Source of the DNA: Adiantum capillus-veneris
Lineage: Eukaryota; Streptophyta; Polypodiopsida; Polypodiales; Pteridaceae
Length of the DNA: 64,000 bases
Direction of reading: 5' to 3'
Assembly: GCA_014529385.2 (NCBI GenBank)
Contig: CM043956.1
Coordinates: 61,019,120-61,083,119, forward strand
The position numbers were made by a program, and so were the translations under genes. The notes under the pieces are model-generated. The model did not search any database, was not told where the DNA came from, and was given only the letters and a program-made list of their open reading frames with translations. This document shows positions 46,533-57,769 of the stretch, one piece after another; the first letter of the stretch is position 1; each line of letters begins with the position of its first letter.

Positions 46533-46534
46533 AG

Positions 46535-46550
46535 TGCTATCAGAGCATGA
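46535..46550 (+). promoter_or_regulatory. Primer-binding site for initiator-Met tRNA (one mismatch)
   Basis: TGCTATCAGAGCATGA resembles TGGTATCAGAGC, the usual plant Ty3/Ty1 site. It follows the LTR end CATCACA after two bases. Confidence 0.65.
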
Positions 46551-46618
46551 GTTACTAAGGTCCTGAACCTAGGGGAAAAGGATAACAACATGAGGGTTTA
46601 ATAAGTAATTTTGTAATT

Positions 46619-47143
46619 ATGATTGTAGTATATTTTGAAAGTAAGGAAATGAGAATTTCCCTATCAATAGAGGAAAATGTCCGCCAGGCCTACCAGAAGT
46701 TTATGATCTACAATGTCATGTTCCAGGCTACTTGTAAATCCAGAAATTTTCTATTTTGCAAGAGCATCATGCAATTACTAGAAGAGATGTTTTCTCCTCC
46801 TCCTACGTGAAGAATCAGCTGGTCAAAGTTTGGCGGAATTTTCCTTATTGATGCGGGACAGATAGAAGACCTGGCACTAAACTTGAAGAGACTCAAATGG
46901 GCGAAAACACTTCAAACCATCGAACTCTACTTTTTCAACGGGACTGAAGATCAGGATCAAACCATTACTATAGATGGGATAGGGGTGTCTCACAACCAGT
47001 GGGTATTTGATCAGGTACCTAAAGTTGTATACCCAGGTAGGATAAGACCCATGAGGGTAGGCCCTATGTTTAGAGGACCAAAAGATGTTATATTTTTTGA
47101 TCCCCTGTCGGACCCACCAATAGTTCAAAAGATTTTGGTATAG
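46619..47143 (+). pseudogene. Unassigned frames between primer site and gag
   Basis: Two frames (46619-46810 and 46883-47143) read a protein-like sequence with no recognised family, for example TIELYFFNGTEDQDQTITID, DQVPKVVYPGRIRPMRVGPM and FFDPLSDPPIV. A 22-base tandem duplication (TTGTACATAGTATGAGT) follows at 47151-47192. This could be an N-terminal Gag extension or an insertion. Confidence 0.35.
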
Positions 47144-47439
47144 GAGTGTTACCATCTTGTACATAGTATGAGTCCATCTTGTACATAGTATGAGTCAGTG
47201 ATTGTATTAACTCTTGTATATACCATGGTTTTATGAAAATGTCATGTTTTTTGTAATTTAATGGAATGATTATGGTGATTGTTGGATTTTTGTTTTCATT
47301 TAAGTTTGAAAGTATATACATAGATTGAAAATTTTCATGACAAAACAAATTATTCCTTGGCACTAAAATAATTTCATTAATTAAAATCTCAGGGCAATGC
47401 AAAAAGCCTTTACACTCCCACCCAAGAGAAGAAACTATT

Positions 47440-48240
47440 ATTAAAACATGTCCAACTCATGACCTTCAAGGGCGAGGGACCTAACTTAGAACAAGATGCT
47501 GAAGCTTGGCTTGACGCCATGGACGACTATTTCCTAGCGTTAGTAACTGCTTCAGAAAATCAAGCAATGCTAGGAATGTTTTGACTCACTGGAGATGCTA
47601 AACTCTAGTGGAAACAGCATTGTAGGGATAATCCTTTCGTTAGTCCCTCCTGGGAGAAAATGAAACAGGCAGTAAAAGAGAGATATCTTCCTCCGGCACA
47701 TCAAGCTATAAGAATGAATTAATTTTTTACCCTTAGACAATTAGGGCTTACTTTAGAGGAATACTACCCCAAATATGTGTCCTTACGATGCTATGCACCA
47801 CCGACGACAATGGAACAACAGATTGCTCGCTTTTGTCAGGGCCTTAATAAAACTTTAAGTACATGCTTAGAAGCTATGAGGCCCACCATCAAGTCAAGAT
47901 GCCCTTCTCAGAGCTAAACCTCTTGCGGCTGAAGTAAACCCCCCTGCAAGGAACTATCATAACTACAACAACTTCAGAGGGAGGGTGAGAGGAAATTTAA
48001 CCAAGGAAATCAATGAAGGGCAGTAATAACTGCAACAAATATAGAACAGACTTTTCCAAATGTCAGATTTTATGGATGCAATCGAATGGAGTGCTACAGG
48101 AGTAGATGTCCTGAGGAACAAAACCCCAGAGTCGTTGTTGGGACCATTCCTCACTCTTAGACTGGCCAATGAAATAATCAAAGAGGAGGAAGAAATAGAG
48201 GACGATGCAGAGGAAGAGGTAGAGGAGCTAGAGCCTATGC
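47440..48240 (+). pseudogene. gag: gag of the chromodomain element
   Basis: It reads FKGEGPNLEQDAEAWLDAMD, YFLALVTASENQAMLGMF, AKL, WEKMKQAVKERYLPPAHQ, LRQLGLTLEEYYPKYVSLRC and EQQIARFCQGLN, a standard retrotransposon gag. Stops occur after GMF, after AKL and at 47720. The zinc-knuckle region (48015-48110) is scrambled. It is followed by an acidic GAG/GAA-rich piece. Confidence 0.75.
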
Positions 48241-48244
48241 TGCC

Positions 48245-48835
48245 GTGGGAGAGCCAACCTTGATGAATGAAGAAGATGAAAGAGCTACTCTTTTTTCTGC
48301 CATTGATAACCCTAGAGCTCGGCAACAATATGCAATCATCCAAACCACTGCAAATAAACAAGGTGAACAATTTGAACTACTTATAGATTGTGGTAGTACA
48401 CACTCTTTTCTCTCCCCTAAATGCTTAAGGAAGCTCATATTAAACCAATACCCGACAACAAAATTAATATTAGAACTAGAAAATGGGAACGAGGTTCTAT
48501 CTCAATTTACAACCAGAGAAGTAGAATTCAAACTAGGAGGAACCCTTACTTCATTTTACTTTCGGACCCTACCAGTAGGAAACTATGATGGTATTCTAGG
48601 AATGGATTGGTTAATCAAAAATCAAGCCCACATTCATTGTGCTCAAGGGAACCTATCCTTCAAAAATCACTTAGGTGAAGAAACATTAATACAAGGATCT
48701 AATGGGAAGCCTAAGGCTCATTTAGTTAAAGCTAGTCGACTTCTGAAAGGGTTACGCAAAGGGCAACATATCTTTGTAGTAAAACTCAACAAGGATGATG
48801 ATTCAAAGGACAACCCAACTCTAGGATGGATTTAG
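48245..48835 (+). pseudogene. Protease of the chromodomain element
   Basis: An open frame of 196 codons contains GEQFELLIDCGSTHSFLSPK (D-C-G instead of D-S-G) and LPVGNYDGILGMDWLIKNQA. It ends with a TAG right after LGWI, where the linker to RT should continue. It keeps both conserved halves of a retropepsin. Confidence 0.8.
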
Positions 48836-48841
48836 GAATTC

Positions 48842-49640
48842 TTGGATATATTTTTGGAAGATCTCTCAAATTTACCTCCCCCAAGATACATAGATCATGA
48901 AATAGAAATCTTCCAAGGTAGTGAACCAATTTCAAAGAGACCCTACAAAATATCACTCCTTGAAGCTATTGAATTGAAACAACAGCTTCATCAACTTATT
49001 AACAAGGATTCATACAACCTAGTATTTCACCCTGGGGAGCGCCAGTTCTATTTCAAAAGAAGAAGGATGGATCTTTACGTCTCTGCATCAAATATAGGGG
49101 AATTAACCAGGTATCTGTAAAGAATAAGTATCCTATTCCTCGTATCGATGAATTACTTGATAGATTACATGGGGCCAAGGTATTCACAAAAATTGGTATC
49201 AGATCAGGCTACCATCAAATCCGGATTAAAAAAGCAGATATTTATAAGACCGCATTCAACACCCGATATGGGCATTATGAGTTCGTGATGCCTTTTGGTC
49301 TTACAAATGCTCCGGATACTTTTAATCGACTCATGCAAGATATATTCAAAGAATATCTTGATGATTTTGTATTGGTATTTTTCGATGATATATTGGTATA
49401 CTCCAAAGATGAAAAAGAGCATGAAGGCCATGTATGTAAAGTACTTCATCTTCTATGCCAACATCAGTTATATGCTAAGATGAGCAAATGTGTGTTCTTT
49501 ACTCCTGAAGTTAGCTATCTTGGATTTATTATAAACCCTGAAGGAATCTCTGTAGACCCCACAAAGATTAAGGACATAATAGATTGGCCACAACCCAAGT
49601 AAGTCAGCGAGATTCGAGGATTCCTGGGCATTGCAGGATG
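48842..49640 (+). pseudogene. Reverse transcriptase of the chromodomain element
   Basis: It starts with the linker DIFLEDLSNLPPPRYIDHEI. After a frame change near 49040-49100 it reads [80 protein letters not shown] (catalytic D-D) and [20 protein letters not shown]. The second strand reads [13 protein letters not shown], with G for the usual catalytic D, and a TAA follows WPQPK. Inactive. Confidence 0.8.
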
Positions 49641-50200
49641 GTATAGAATCTTTGTCAAAGATTACCCAGTCATCGCTGCGCCTTTGACTCAGCTACTTAA
49701 AAAGACAACCAAACTTACATGGAAAAAAGAGCAGGAGGACTGTTTCCTCGAATTAAAACAAAATCTCACATCAAGCCCTGTACTCAAACTCCCTGACTTC
49801 ACTCAAGAGTTTGAAGTAGTAACCGATGCAAGCGGCCTTGCTATAGGAGGAGTCTTAAACCAAGAAGGCCGACCAGTCGCCTTCACCTCTCGGAAATTGA
49901 GAATCCATGAGCTGAATTATCCAACTCATGATCTGGAACTCCTAGCCGTCATCCATGCTCGCAAGCTCGGGAGGCACTATCTTCTAGAGGGAAAGTTTCA
50001 GTTTAATCACTGATCATCAAAGTTTCAAGTGGATTTTCTCTCAAGCAACACTCAACATGAGGCAACGAAGATGGATTGAACTCTTACAAGAGTATGATTT
50101 TGAAATAAAGTATAAAGCAGGTAAGGAGAATGTGGTTGTTGATGCCCTTAACCGCAAGGTTTTTCTTGGGGCCATTTCCACAGTCAATAACCCTATCTAG
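49641..50200 (+). pseudogene. RNase H of the chromodomain element
   Basis: It reads TWKKEQEDCFLELKQNLTSS, FEVVTDASGLAIGGVLNQEG (first catalytic Asp), [20 protein letters not shown] (Glu) and after a frame change ITDHQSFKWIFSQATLNMRQ, then EYDFEIKYKAGKENVVVDAL (last Asp). Confidence 0.8.
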
Positions 50201-50366
50201 ACAAGGTCAAGGAAGCCGCCTTGTAAGATGAGGTTTGTTTACAATTCCTCAGGTTATCAATCAAAAGGACCTATAGGAGAAAGAGAAGGACAGAATCAAG
50301 GACTACTGACTTGAAGATGGAATTCTCTATTACAAGCACCGACTTTACATTCCTAGGAGTTCAACC

Positions 50367-51622
50367 TTGAAGGAGTTGATCCTTTATGAAGGACACAACG
50401 CTCCAGCAGTCAGCCATCCTGTCTATGCAAAGACCCTAAATTCCATGAGGAAAAGCTATTTTTGGCTAGGTATGAAAGGAGATATACTTCACTACATCAA
50501 ACAATGCCTTTCCTATCAAAGGATTAAGGCTGAACGGGTAATGATGCCAGGGAAGCTTCAACCCCTTGACATTCTTCAAATGAAGTGGGAACTCATTAGC
50601 ATGGACATCGTAATCTGCCTTCCTACCGTTCAAGGAGGTTACGATTCCATTATGGTGGTAGTGGACATGCTGACCAAGGTGTCTCATTTGATGCCTGTGA
50701 AAACAACTTACACTGCATCAGACATAAGCCGTCTTTTTGTCAAAGAGATCTTTAGATTACACGGAATTCCAAAAAGAATAGTCAGTGACAGAGATGCAAA
50801 ATTTACTTCAAAGTTTTGGAAAGCTTTATTTGAAGCCTTAGGTACCCAGCTATGTTCAGTTCAGCCTATCACCCTAAGGCAGAAAGAGTGAATTAGGTTA
50901 TTGAAGACATCCTTAGAGCTTACTGTAGTAGAGAACCCCGAAAATGGATACAATTTCTTCCTTTGGTGGAATTCGCCTATAATTCTTCATTCGATAAAAG
51001 CATTGGGATGTCACCTTTTAATGCACTTTATGGGCATGAATGTATATCACCCCTAAATTTTTTTGACCCCACTACAAGAGTAGAAGCTTCAAAACAAATG
51101 CTGGAAGAGATGGATGCCCAAACTAGGGCCATACGACAAGACATTCAAGCTGCTAAGGACCGCCAAAAACATTATGCTGATAAAAAACGATATGACCGGT
51201 TTTTCAAGCAAGGGGATAAAGTATTCCTTCGAGTCCGGCCAAAGATAAGCAATCTATCTTTGGGAAAATTCAAAAAACTTAGCCCCATATATTGTGGACC
51301 TTATGAATTGATAAAGGTAATCAGTGATCAAGCTTACAAACTAAAGATACCTAAACACCTCAAGGTTCATAATGTATTCCATATCAGTCTTCTAACACCT
51401 TATATCCCAAACCCCAATCACACTCTAGACGACGAACAGATTGTGATACAAAAACAAGGAATTCTTAAACTCCAACCAGATTGTATTTTTGATACTAGGG
51501 AAAGAAGTCTACGAAATAGAGTAATCAAAGAGCATCTAGTAAAATGGAAGGACTACCCCACTGAAGACGCCACATGGGAGGATGAAGTATCACTTCTCAA
51601 AGATTTTCCCAATTTCAGTTGA
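50367..51622 (+). pseudogene. Integrase with C-terminal chromodomain
   Basis: The zinc region has HNAPAVSHPVYAKTLNSMRK and LSYQRIKAER (one C of the HHCC set is Y). The core has MDIVICLPTV and VVVDMLTKVSHLMPVK (Asp), PKRIVSDRDAKFTSKFW (Asp), then a frame change before the Glu segment, and MVEFAYNSSFDKSIGMSPFN. GPY part: LSPIYCGPYELIKVISDQAY. The chromodomain reads ILDT-like IFDTRERSLRNRVIKEHLVK and WKDYPTEDATWEDE. Chromodomains steer insertion toward marked chromatin. This places the element among plant chromoviruses. Confidence 0.85.
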
Positions 51623-51653
51623 GATGAGGACATCTCAATTCCTTAAGTTTGGG

Positions 51654-52517
51654 TGATTCAAAGGTTTCCAGTTCCTGAAACCTTAGAAATTGTATAAAGC
51701 TTAATCAAATTGATATGTTTATTAAGAAAGCAATGTAGAATTGTCAGACCATGGCAAATATTGGTATTTTTGGAACCATAATCATGACTTTACTATGGTT
51801 AGAAATTTTCAGAACTAAATTTTGACAAAAATTGACATAATTATGGCCACTGGAAGTTTTTACTATTAACTAAATTAACTAAGTAAATTGTAAAGTCTTG
51901 GTAATCATTGTTGCAAGAACTCTCTAGATATTTACATATATTTTACAAATTAAGTTGTAATAGGTCTGAAAAAAGGCAAAATACGATTTGGTGTATCTAG
52001 GGGCTGTGTGGGACAGTAATGAACTTGCCCAGGCTTGATTTAGCAACAGGTGGTGCTAGGGGGGAGCTGGGGGTTGCATTAAGTGCAATGAACTGCCAGA
52101 AACAGCCTAGGAGCCCTAAAAAGCTATAAAAAGCCCCGCCCCTCTTCACAATTGAAGGCATACTCGGAGTCTTGGCAGATTTCTCTTGTGTATAAGAGAA
52201 CTCCTCTCACAAATTATTTAGAGAGAAAAAACTCTTTGTAATTAATCGAGGTAATTAGTTTAATTTTGATTAATTAGAAAAATAGCTTAAGTTTTGATTA
52301 ATTTCTCCTAATTAAACTATTAATTAAGGAGATTAAGCATTCTCTATTATTAATTACTCTCTAAATTATCATTAGACTATTGATCACTAAATTCTTAAGC
52401 TTGATCAATAATCTAATTAATTAATTACTGTATATTAAGCTAAAAATGATTAATTTTAGGTTAATTTATGAAGAAAAATAGTTTTTAAGCTTAATTAATT
52501 ATAGTATAATTTTCACA
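51654..52517 (+). repeat. 3' LTR of the chromodomain element, truncated
   Basis: TGATTCAAAGGTTTCCAGTT to TTAATTATAGTATAATTTT matches 42569-43443. It includes the TATA box GCTATAAAAAGCCCC (52124) and the phrase GAGTCTTGGCAGATTTCTCTTG. Similarity stops at 52517-52518. Confidence 0.85.
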
Positions 52518-53290
52518 GCTTGATATGTACCATCTTTCTTTTGCACTAAAAGGACTGGAGAACAAAAGGGAGAGGAGCTAAGCCTAACCATCCCTTTGTC
52601 TACCAATTCTTGTACTTGCCTCATGATCTCCTCTTGTTGAGCTTGGGAAACTCTACAAGGAGGCTTGTTAGACGATGAGCTTGCTGGTAGGAGCTCAATT
52701 TGATGGTCATCATCCCCTCTATTTGGAGGTAAGTCCATAGGGCTATCATCGATAAAAACATCTTGGAATCCATTTAGAAAAGTAGACAAGTCTAACTCTT
52801 CTTGATTACTACCATTTTCATTGGTGGATTCTTTGACAAAAATCATGTACGTAGAAACCGAGATTTTCATTGACTTATCAAAAGCCGGGGAATTTACAAG
52901 TGGTATAGTGCGACCAGACTCATTAGTATCTATATACATGCTCTTTCCCCTGTAGTAGGTGAAGTAGATTCTTCTTTCATGGAACTTCATGTTGGCAGCC
53001 ATGCAATTGAACCATGGTGCCCCTAGGATAGCATCCTCATGTTGGAGAGGAGAGATGAAAAAGTCTTCTTTGTCGACATAGCTTTGGACATGAAGACTCA
53101 ACTTCCCAATCAAGGGAGTAATGGAGGCTTGTTGTCCCTTGAAAGCTATGTCACCAATTATAGTATCTCCCATCTCAAAAGCTTGAATGCCCAACTTGGT
53201 GGCCAACTCCATTGATATGAAGTTGTGAGTAGATCCACGGTCAAAAAGGGTTGCCCATAGCTTGCTTCAACCTAGTAACAAGATAATTGA
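52518..53290 (-). pseudogene. Protease and start of reverse transcriptase (minus strand)
   Basis: It reads FDRGSTHNFISMELATKLGI (D-R-G for D-S-G), EDAILGAPWFNCMAANMKFH (I-L-G-A-P-W) and then the linker FQDVFIDDSPMDLPPNRGDD. It continues with EIMRQVQELVDKGMVRLSSS, PFCSPVLLVQKKDGTYQ, the first RT motifs, before the cut. The 237-codon frame from 53212 is open. Confidence 0.8.
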
Positions 53291-53787
53291 CAAACATGGG
53301 GGCATCATCTTTAGCACCTTCATGTGCAAAATCAAAGTTATCAATGTTCATTCTACTCTCTTGGTTATCGTCATCCATGCTAATTATACTTATGTGTTTA
53401 CTTAGGGTATTCTTTGGCAATTCAAAACCTTACTTGCTACTCCTCTTAGCCTTTGAAAATCAGCACTTAAGTATCTACACCCACGACTCAAATTGGTTAA
53501 TTATAGAGAGTAGTGGGTCTAACATAGTAGAATTGTCGAGGGATAGCTCCTTTATGACTTCTTATGACTCAATAATGATAAAGCCATAGGCAAGTCTAAA
53601 AAGACCCCATTATTAAGACCAAATCTCTCGAAGTGTACACCATATCCCACATAGTGGGCTCAACAAAACCAATAATAGATCCCAGTCCCACTTACCCTAA
53701 TATAATTAACAAAATCAACCATCAATAGGCTACTTAAGGTCCTCTCTTCTTAAGCAAGAAAAGAGAAACCAAATGCTTTGATACCAA

Positions 53788-54526
53788 TGTAATGGAAATG
53801 GCCTATGAACTTTTAGAATAGTAGAATTAAGAGAATTTGAGTGAGCATTTTTGTGAGATTACTTTGAGAACATAGAGGGTGAACTTAATTGATGGTAGAA
53901 GCATGAGCATACTACTTAATTAACTTGGCATAAACAACACTTTTGCAAGAGAGATTATTAGAGAACATGACAATAGTTGAGGACTAAATTTACTTGGAGC
54001 CGGTCCCCCCTCCAAAAGGAGTTTGTATTATGGATTCTCCCATCGAGAGACTTGGTACAATACAATCTTTGTGTTCCTTGTGACCTAGGTGATGCAATGA
54101 AGATGGAAAGCTTCATGCATCACGAGCATAACATAAACTTTTGCAAAAATCATTAACTATCCCAAGCCTCAGTCCCAAGGCCTCAAACACCTTTGAAGGT
54201 GGAGAGAGCTAGCGGAGAATGAGTGTAGGAAAGAGGAAGAAGAATCATTCATAGGAGAAAGAAATAGTTCCTCACTTATCATCACTCTTCTTGTTTAGCA
54301 TAGCATAATATCATAGTAATAAAGATGAAGAAGATGACAAGCTTAAGCATTGAAGTATGACTCTTGGTTGGATTTGCATTTCATAGCCAAGAGTGTTGGT
54401 GTAGACTCTCAACTTCTCAACAAGCTTGGAGAACAAGATGGAGCTCTTGCACTTTTCACTTCACATAATGAGAGAAAGAGTGTGTGTGTGTGTGGGACAG
54501 TATACCACCTCTCATGATTCCCCCCC

Positions 54527-54597
<71 letters not shown>

Positions 54598-55264
54598 GTA
54601 TTATTAACTTATATCATTTGGACATGTGTCCTCTTTTTCCTCTTTGAAAAAAAGAACTTAAATATTTATTTTCTAAATTATACTTGGACCCCTTTAAAGC
54701 CTATCCAATAGGTTTCAAGAACATCATGAGGGCCACATGGGGAGGATCTTGACATGTGTATTTTATGATTCTTAATATATCATGTTTGAATTGACCACTT
54801 CAAGCACCTAGTCATTTAAGCATGAAAATAGTTTATGCCTCTTGAGAGATCATGTTTTAATTGAACACTTCAAGAACCTTAGTCATTTAAGCATGAGAAG
54901 CACCTCAAGCTTGGGCAAGGTTCCCACAAACACCTTAAGCACTTTAGTTAACAAGCCAACAAGCACCTCATGCTTGGGTAGGATTCCCACCTCAAGGTTA
55001 GCCCAAGGTCAAATGACATTTTAACACTAACTTTTGGAGGTCTTTAATAAAGCTAACCCTAAGGTCTATAAGCTCCATTAGGTAGCATTGCTCTTTAACA
55101 TACCATCTCCCATTTGGACCCTTTTAACCTTGGCCCTGTGATGAGACAAATCCATAAGCACTTGTCTATATTCTAACCCTTTTTCCCGTTTATTCTCCCA
55201 CATTAAATGATCAGTTTAATATGAGAAAATCATTTGGGATGGTTAGATATTAGATTTTATGACA
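53788..55264 (-). repeat. LTR (5') of the minus-strand Ty3 element, 1477 bp
   Basis: It shares many blocks with 60680-61945: TTGAAGGTGGAGAGAGCTAG, CTCTTGGTTGGATTTGCAT, and TTAAATGATCAGTTTAA near the outer end. It contains a C/CT run (54521-54594). Confidence 0.75.
54531..54594 (+). repeat. (CT)n microsatellite
   Basis: About 30 CT units after a short C run, inside the LTR. Confidence 0.95.
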
Positions 55265-55524
55265 CACAGTGAGTAATAAGGGGGTACAACAAAGAGAATA
55301 AAAACAACGGGATCAGGCCCATCTTATCCCACTCTGGACTCGTGACTGCCGCCACCTCGCATGGCGCTCCCCCGCATTTGAGTTTCCCCAAGACCTTTGC
55401 TTCTTCTCTTTGTGGATGATTTGTAAAGAACGTGTAAGTTTTGATCTCTTAAGAAGCTCCTTCTGCCTTGCTCTATGTATAAGTCGTCTATAAGTCCATT
55501 GGTGCAACTCTAATAGGCTATTGG

Positions 55525-57754
55525 CTATATCTTTGCCTCCCCATGTCTAGTTTGCTTAAAGTAACCTGTTCTTGCCATGTAGTGGGTTATTTCCATGCCT
55601 TGTGTGGACCATATTGACAATGAGTCATATGTCTTGGCAGAATATGGACCATGGTTGAACAATATGTGTTGCATTGGAATAAATAAAAATGGTGAGTAGA
55701 GTAGGGATTTATGGAGCATATGTTGTTTGCATATGGAACATGCTAACCCATCATGTAATGAGTGATATGTTTCCCACCCCACCCTGCAAGGTTTGACTTC
55801 TTCGTCACTTGAATGATGCTCAACGTAGTGGAAGAATTTATCAAGTGATTTCCACACGTTTGCCTTGTGATTTTGGATTGTCCCACCACCAGCATTGTCT
55901 TTAACCACTCTATGCAACTGTTTCCAGTTGTTGAACAAGTTTCTCTTCTCCTCTCTATCAGAATCTTTGAGGCTAAACCCAAGAAACCTTCTGGCCTTCA
56001 CGCCGCCTATCGATTCTTTCCTTGGTACCTTGTAACAACCTTGAGACATCTTAGGGTCCTCTTTGACTTTGACATTTCCTCCATGTAAACCAATGTCTGA
56101 GAGCACTTCCTCTAATGTTTTGGTCGGACAATTCTACCATGCTTTTTCAATAATCATATCAATTTGATTAAGATTTTTACAACCTTTAAGGTTTCAGAAA
56201 CTGGAATGACTCTTTTTGACTCACTCACTGGCTTTAAGGTCTATGCAAAACATATGTACAAATTAAGAACCTTTTCAATTATTCTGCAGAGTGCATGGAG
56301 TGTACAAACGTGAACTCTACACAGAGGAATATCAAGCACTAGCCAAAAAGATTTATCTTGAAGATGTCTGTTGGGAGATCTACTCCATTGGACAATCTCA
56401 AGAGATTGTGCATTGGCCATGCAGTATAAACATGGATTTGTCACAGTTGCACCGTGTGTTATGTTATACATGCACTTAAGAGTCTTTAAGTCACCTGCCA
56501 TGTGCCATTTGACTCTGTAGTCACCAAATCCTTCCATTGAAAGCACACCTCCGTTTCTTTGGTCACTGATGATAGAAGGAATCTGGATTTGACTAAAAAC
56601 CCAATGGAGGATTTTATAATCTTCCTTATCAACCTGTATGAAAAAAAAAGAACATAAATCCAAGAACCATACATGCAATATTTTTGTTATTATAGATTGA
56701 ACCAAGTATACCTCAAATGATCCTAGCGTCAGAATTTTATTTTCGAACTGCACGGTGAAGTATCGTGGGTCCTCTTTGGTTATTGATGGATCCAAAGCTC
56801 TGTTCATGAGGGTAATGGTGACTCTGTTTAGCTTCTTGTTCTTTAGGACCTCGCACTCGTTGAGCTTCAAAGAAAACTTGAGAACCCCCTTGCACTCCTC
56901 TCGACTCATATCAAAGAAGTGAACTGCATACCTTTGCAATGCTATGCTCGTTGTACTAGACATATCTCCCACCCTTGCTTATGAATGTTGCTTCAATGTG
57001 GAATGGTGATCGAAGTTTCTCAAACACCTCATCGTTTGCACTTCCATTGGCTCTAGCTGATTCTCCTTCATGAAGGAGGTAAGGAGCCTCCCTTTTAATT
57101 TATCAATTTTTTTCTAAGTTATCATTTCTTCAACTGCTTGTTTTGGAACTAGACGACTCTAATGCACTCCGGCATTGGAACCTACTCCCTTTGAGTTTAG
57201 ATATAGCAAAGACATGCAAAGAAAGCACCATTCATCATGATCAGTAATACGAAAGTGTAAAGCATATATATGATACAAAAGCAGAAACAAACTTCAAGTT
57301 ACTTTAAAGCTTGTATTCGTTTTTTCAGACCACCACTACCAATCTTCATATTCTCTATGTTGCACAGATCTCATTTTCTTTTCCGACTCCCAAGCACGGT
57401 GTCTTTCATATGCAAACTTGTGATCTTCTTCTCAAGGCTTTGGATTGTCTCTCTGTTTGATGAATTTTTTTGAGCGCATGCTTCAATAAGTTTCTTTAGC
57501 TACATGTTCTCCATCGCTAGGAGGTCTATTTGCTTTTCCGCATTCAATCCTTGCATTTCCAAATGTTCAGTGTATCCCAATATCCCATCCTTGCCATCAC
57601 ATGTGAAATGTAAAAGGTTAGTGATATTAGCAAAGGGAGGTGGCGCATTTGTTGTAGGATCCTTTGGATAAATAGACCCATCAGTCCACAAATCCAAATG
57701 ATGTTCCTTGTTTGTCCTTCTAAGTTCTTTCTCTCCTATTGGGATAAGAAACAC
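55525..57754 (-). pseudogene. Spliced gene of an unidentified family
   Basis: Minus-strand pieces. 57754-57350 has a coiled coil (NAEKQIDLLAMENM, LKKLIEACAQKNSSNRETIQ, SLEKKITSLHMKD) with an in-frame TAG. Exon 56972-56712 (MGDMSSTTSIALQRYAVHFF to LTLGSFE) ends at a GTATAC donor. Exon 56638-56250 follows a TTTTTTTCATACAG acceptor and contains VKWHMAGDLKTLKCMYNITH, GATVTNPCLYCMANAQ and HVCTLHALCRIIEK. 56106-55525 has WKQLHRVVKDNAGGG, HILFNHGPYSAKTYDSLSIW and STQGMEITHYMARTGYFKQT. The DLKTL...CxxC and STQGME-x-x-x-x-MAR phrases resemble multi-copy uncharacterised eukaryotic proteins that are probably transposon-borne (from memory). Function unknown. Confidence 0.5.
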
Positions 57755-57769
57755 TCTCTCCTACGTTTT

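Larger units (their letters stand above)
42569..52517 (+). mobile_element. Chromodomain-bearing Ty3 LTR retrotransposon with very long 5' LTR, 3' LTR truncated
   Basis: The start TGTAAGGTTTCCAATTCCTG (42569) matches 51654-51680, and similarity continues for about 860 bases until 52517. There the 3' copy stops and a different minus-strand element begins. A primer-binding-like site occurs at 46535, so the 5' LTR would be about 3.96 kb. The internal part has gag, protease, RT, RNase H, integrase and chromodomain in the usual Ty3 order. Stops in every domain make it inactive. Confidence 0.7.
52518..55264 (-). mobile_element. 5' part of a minus-strand Ty3 element (LTR, primer site, protease, start of RT)
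   Basis: The LTR is 55264-53788 (minus strand TGTCATAAAATC... to CCATTACA), followed by TTGGTATCAAAGCATTTGG, close to the initiator-Met primer site, at 53787-53769. A short gag remnant and protease-RT follow. The element is cut at 52518 where the truncated LTR of the plus-strand element begins. Its LTR family recurs at 60680-61945. Confidence 0.75.
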
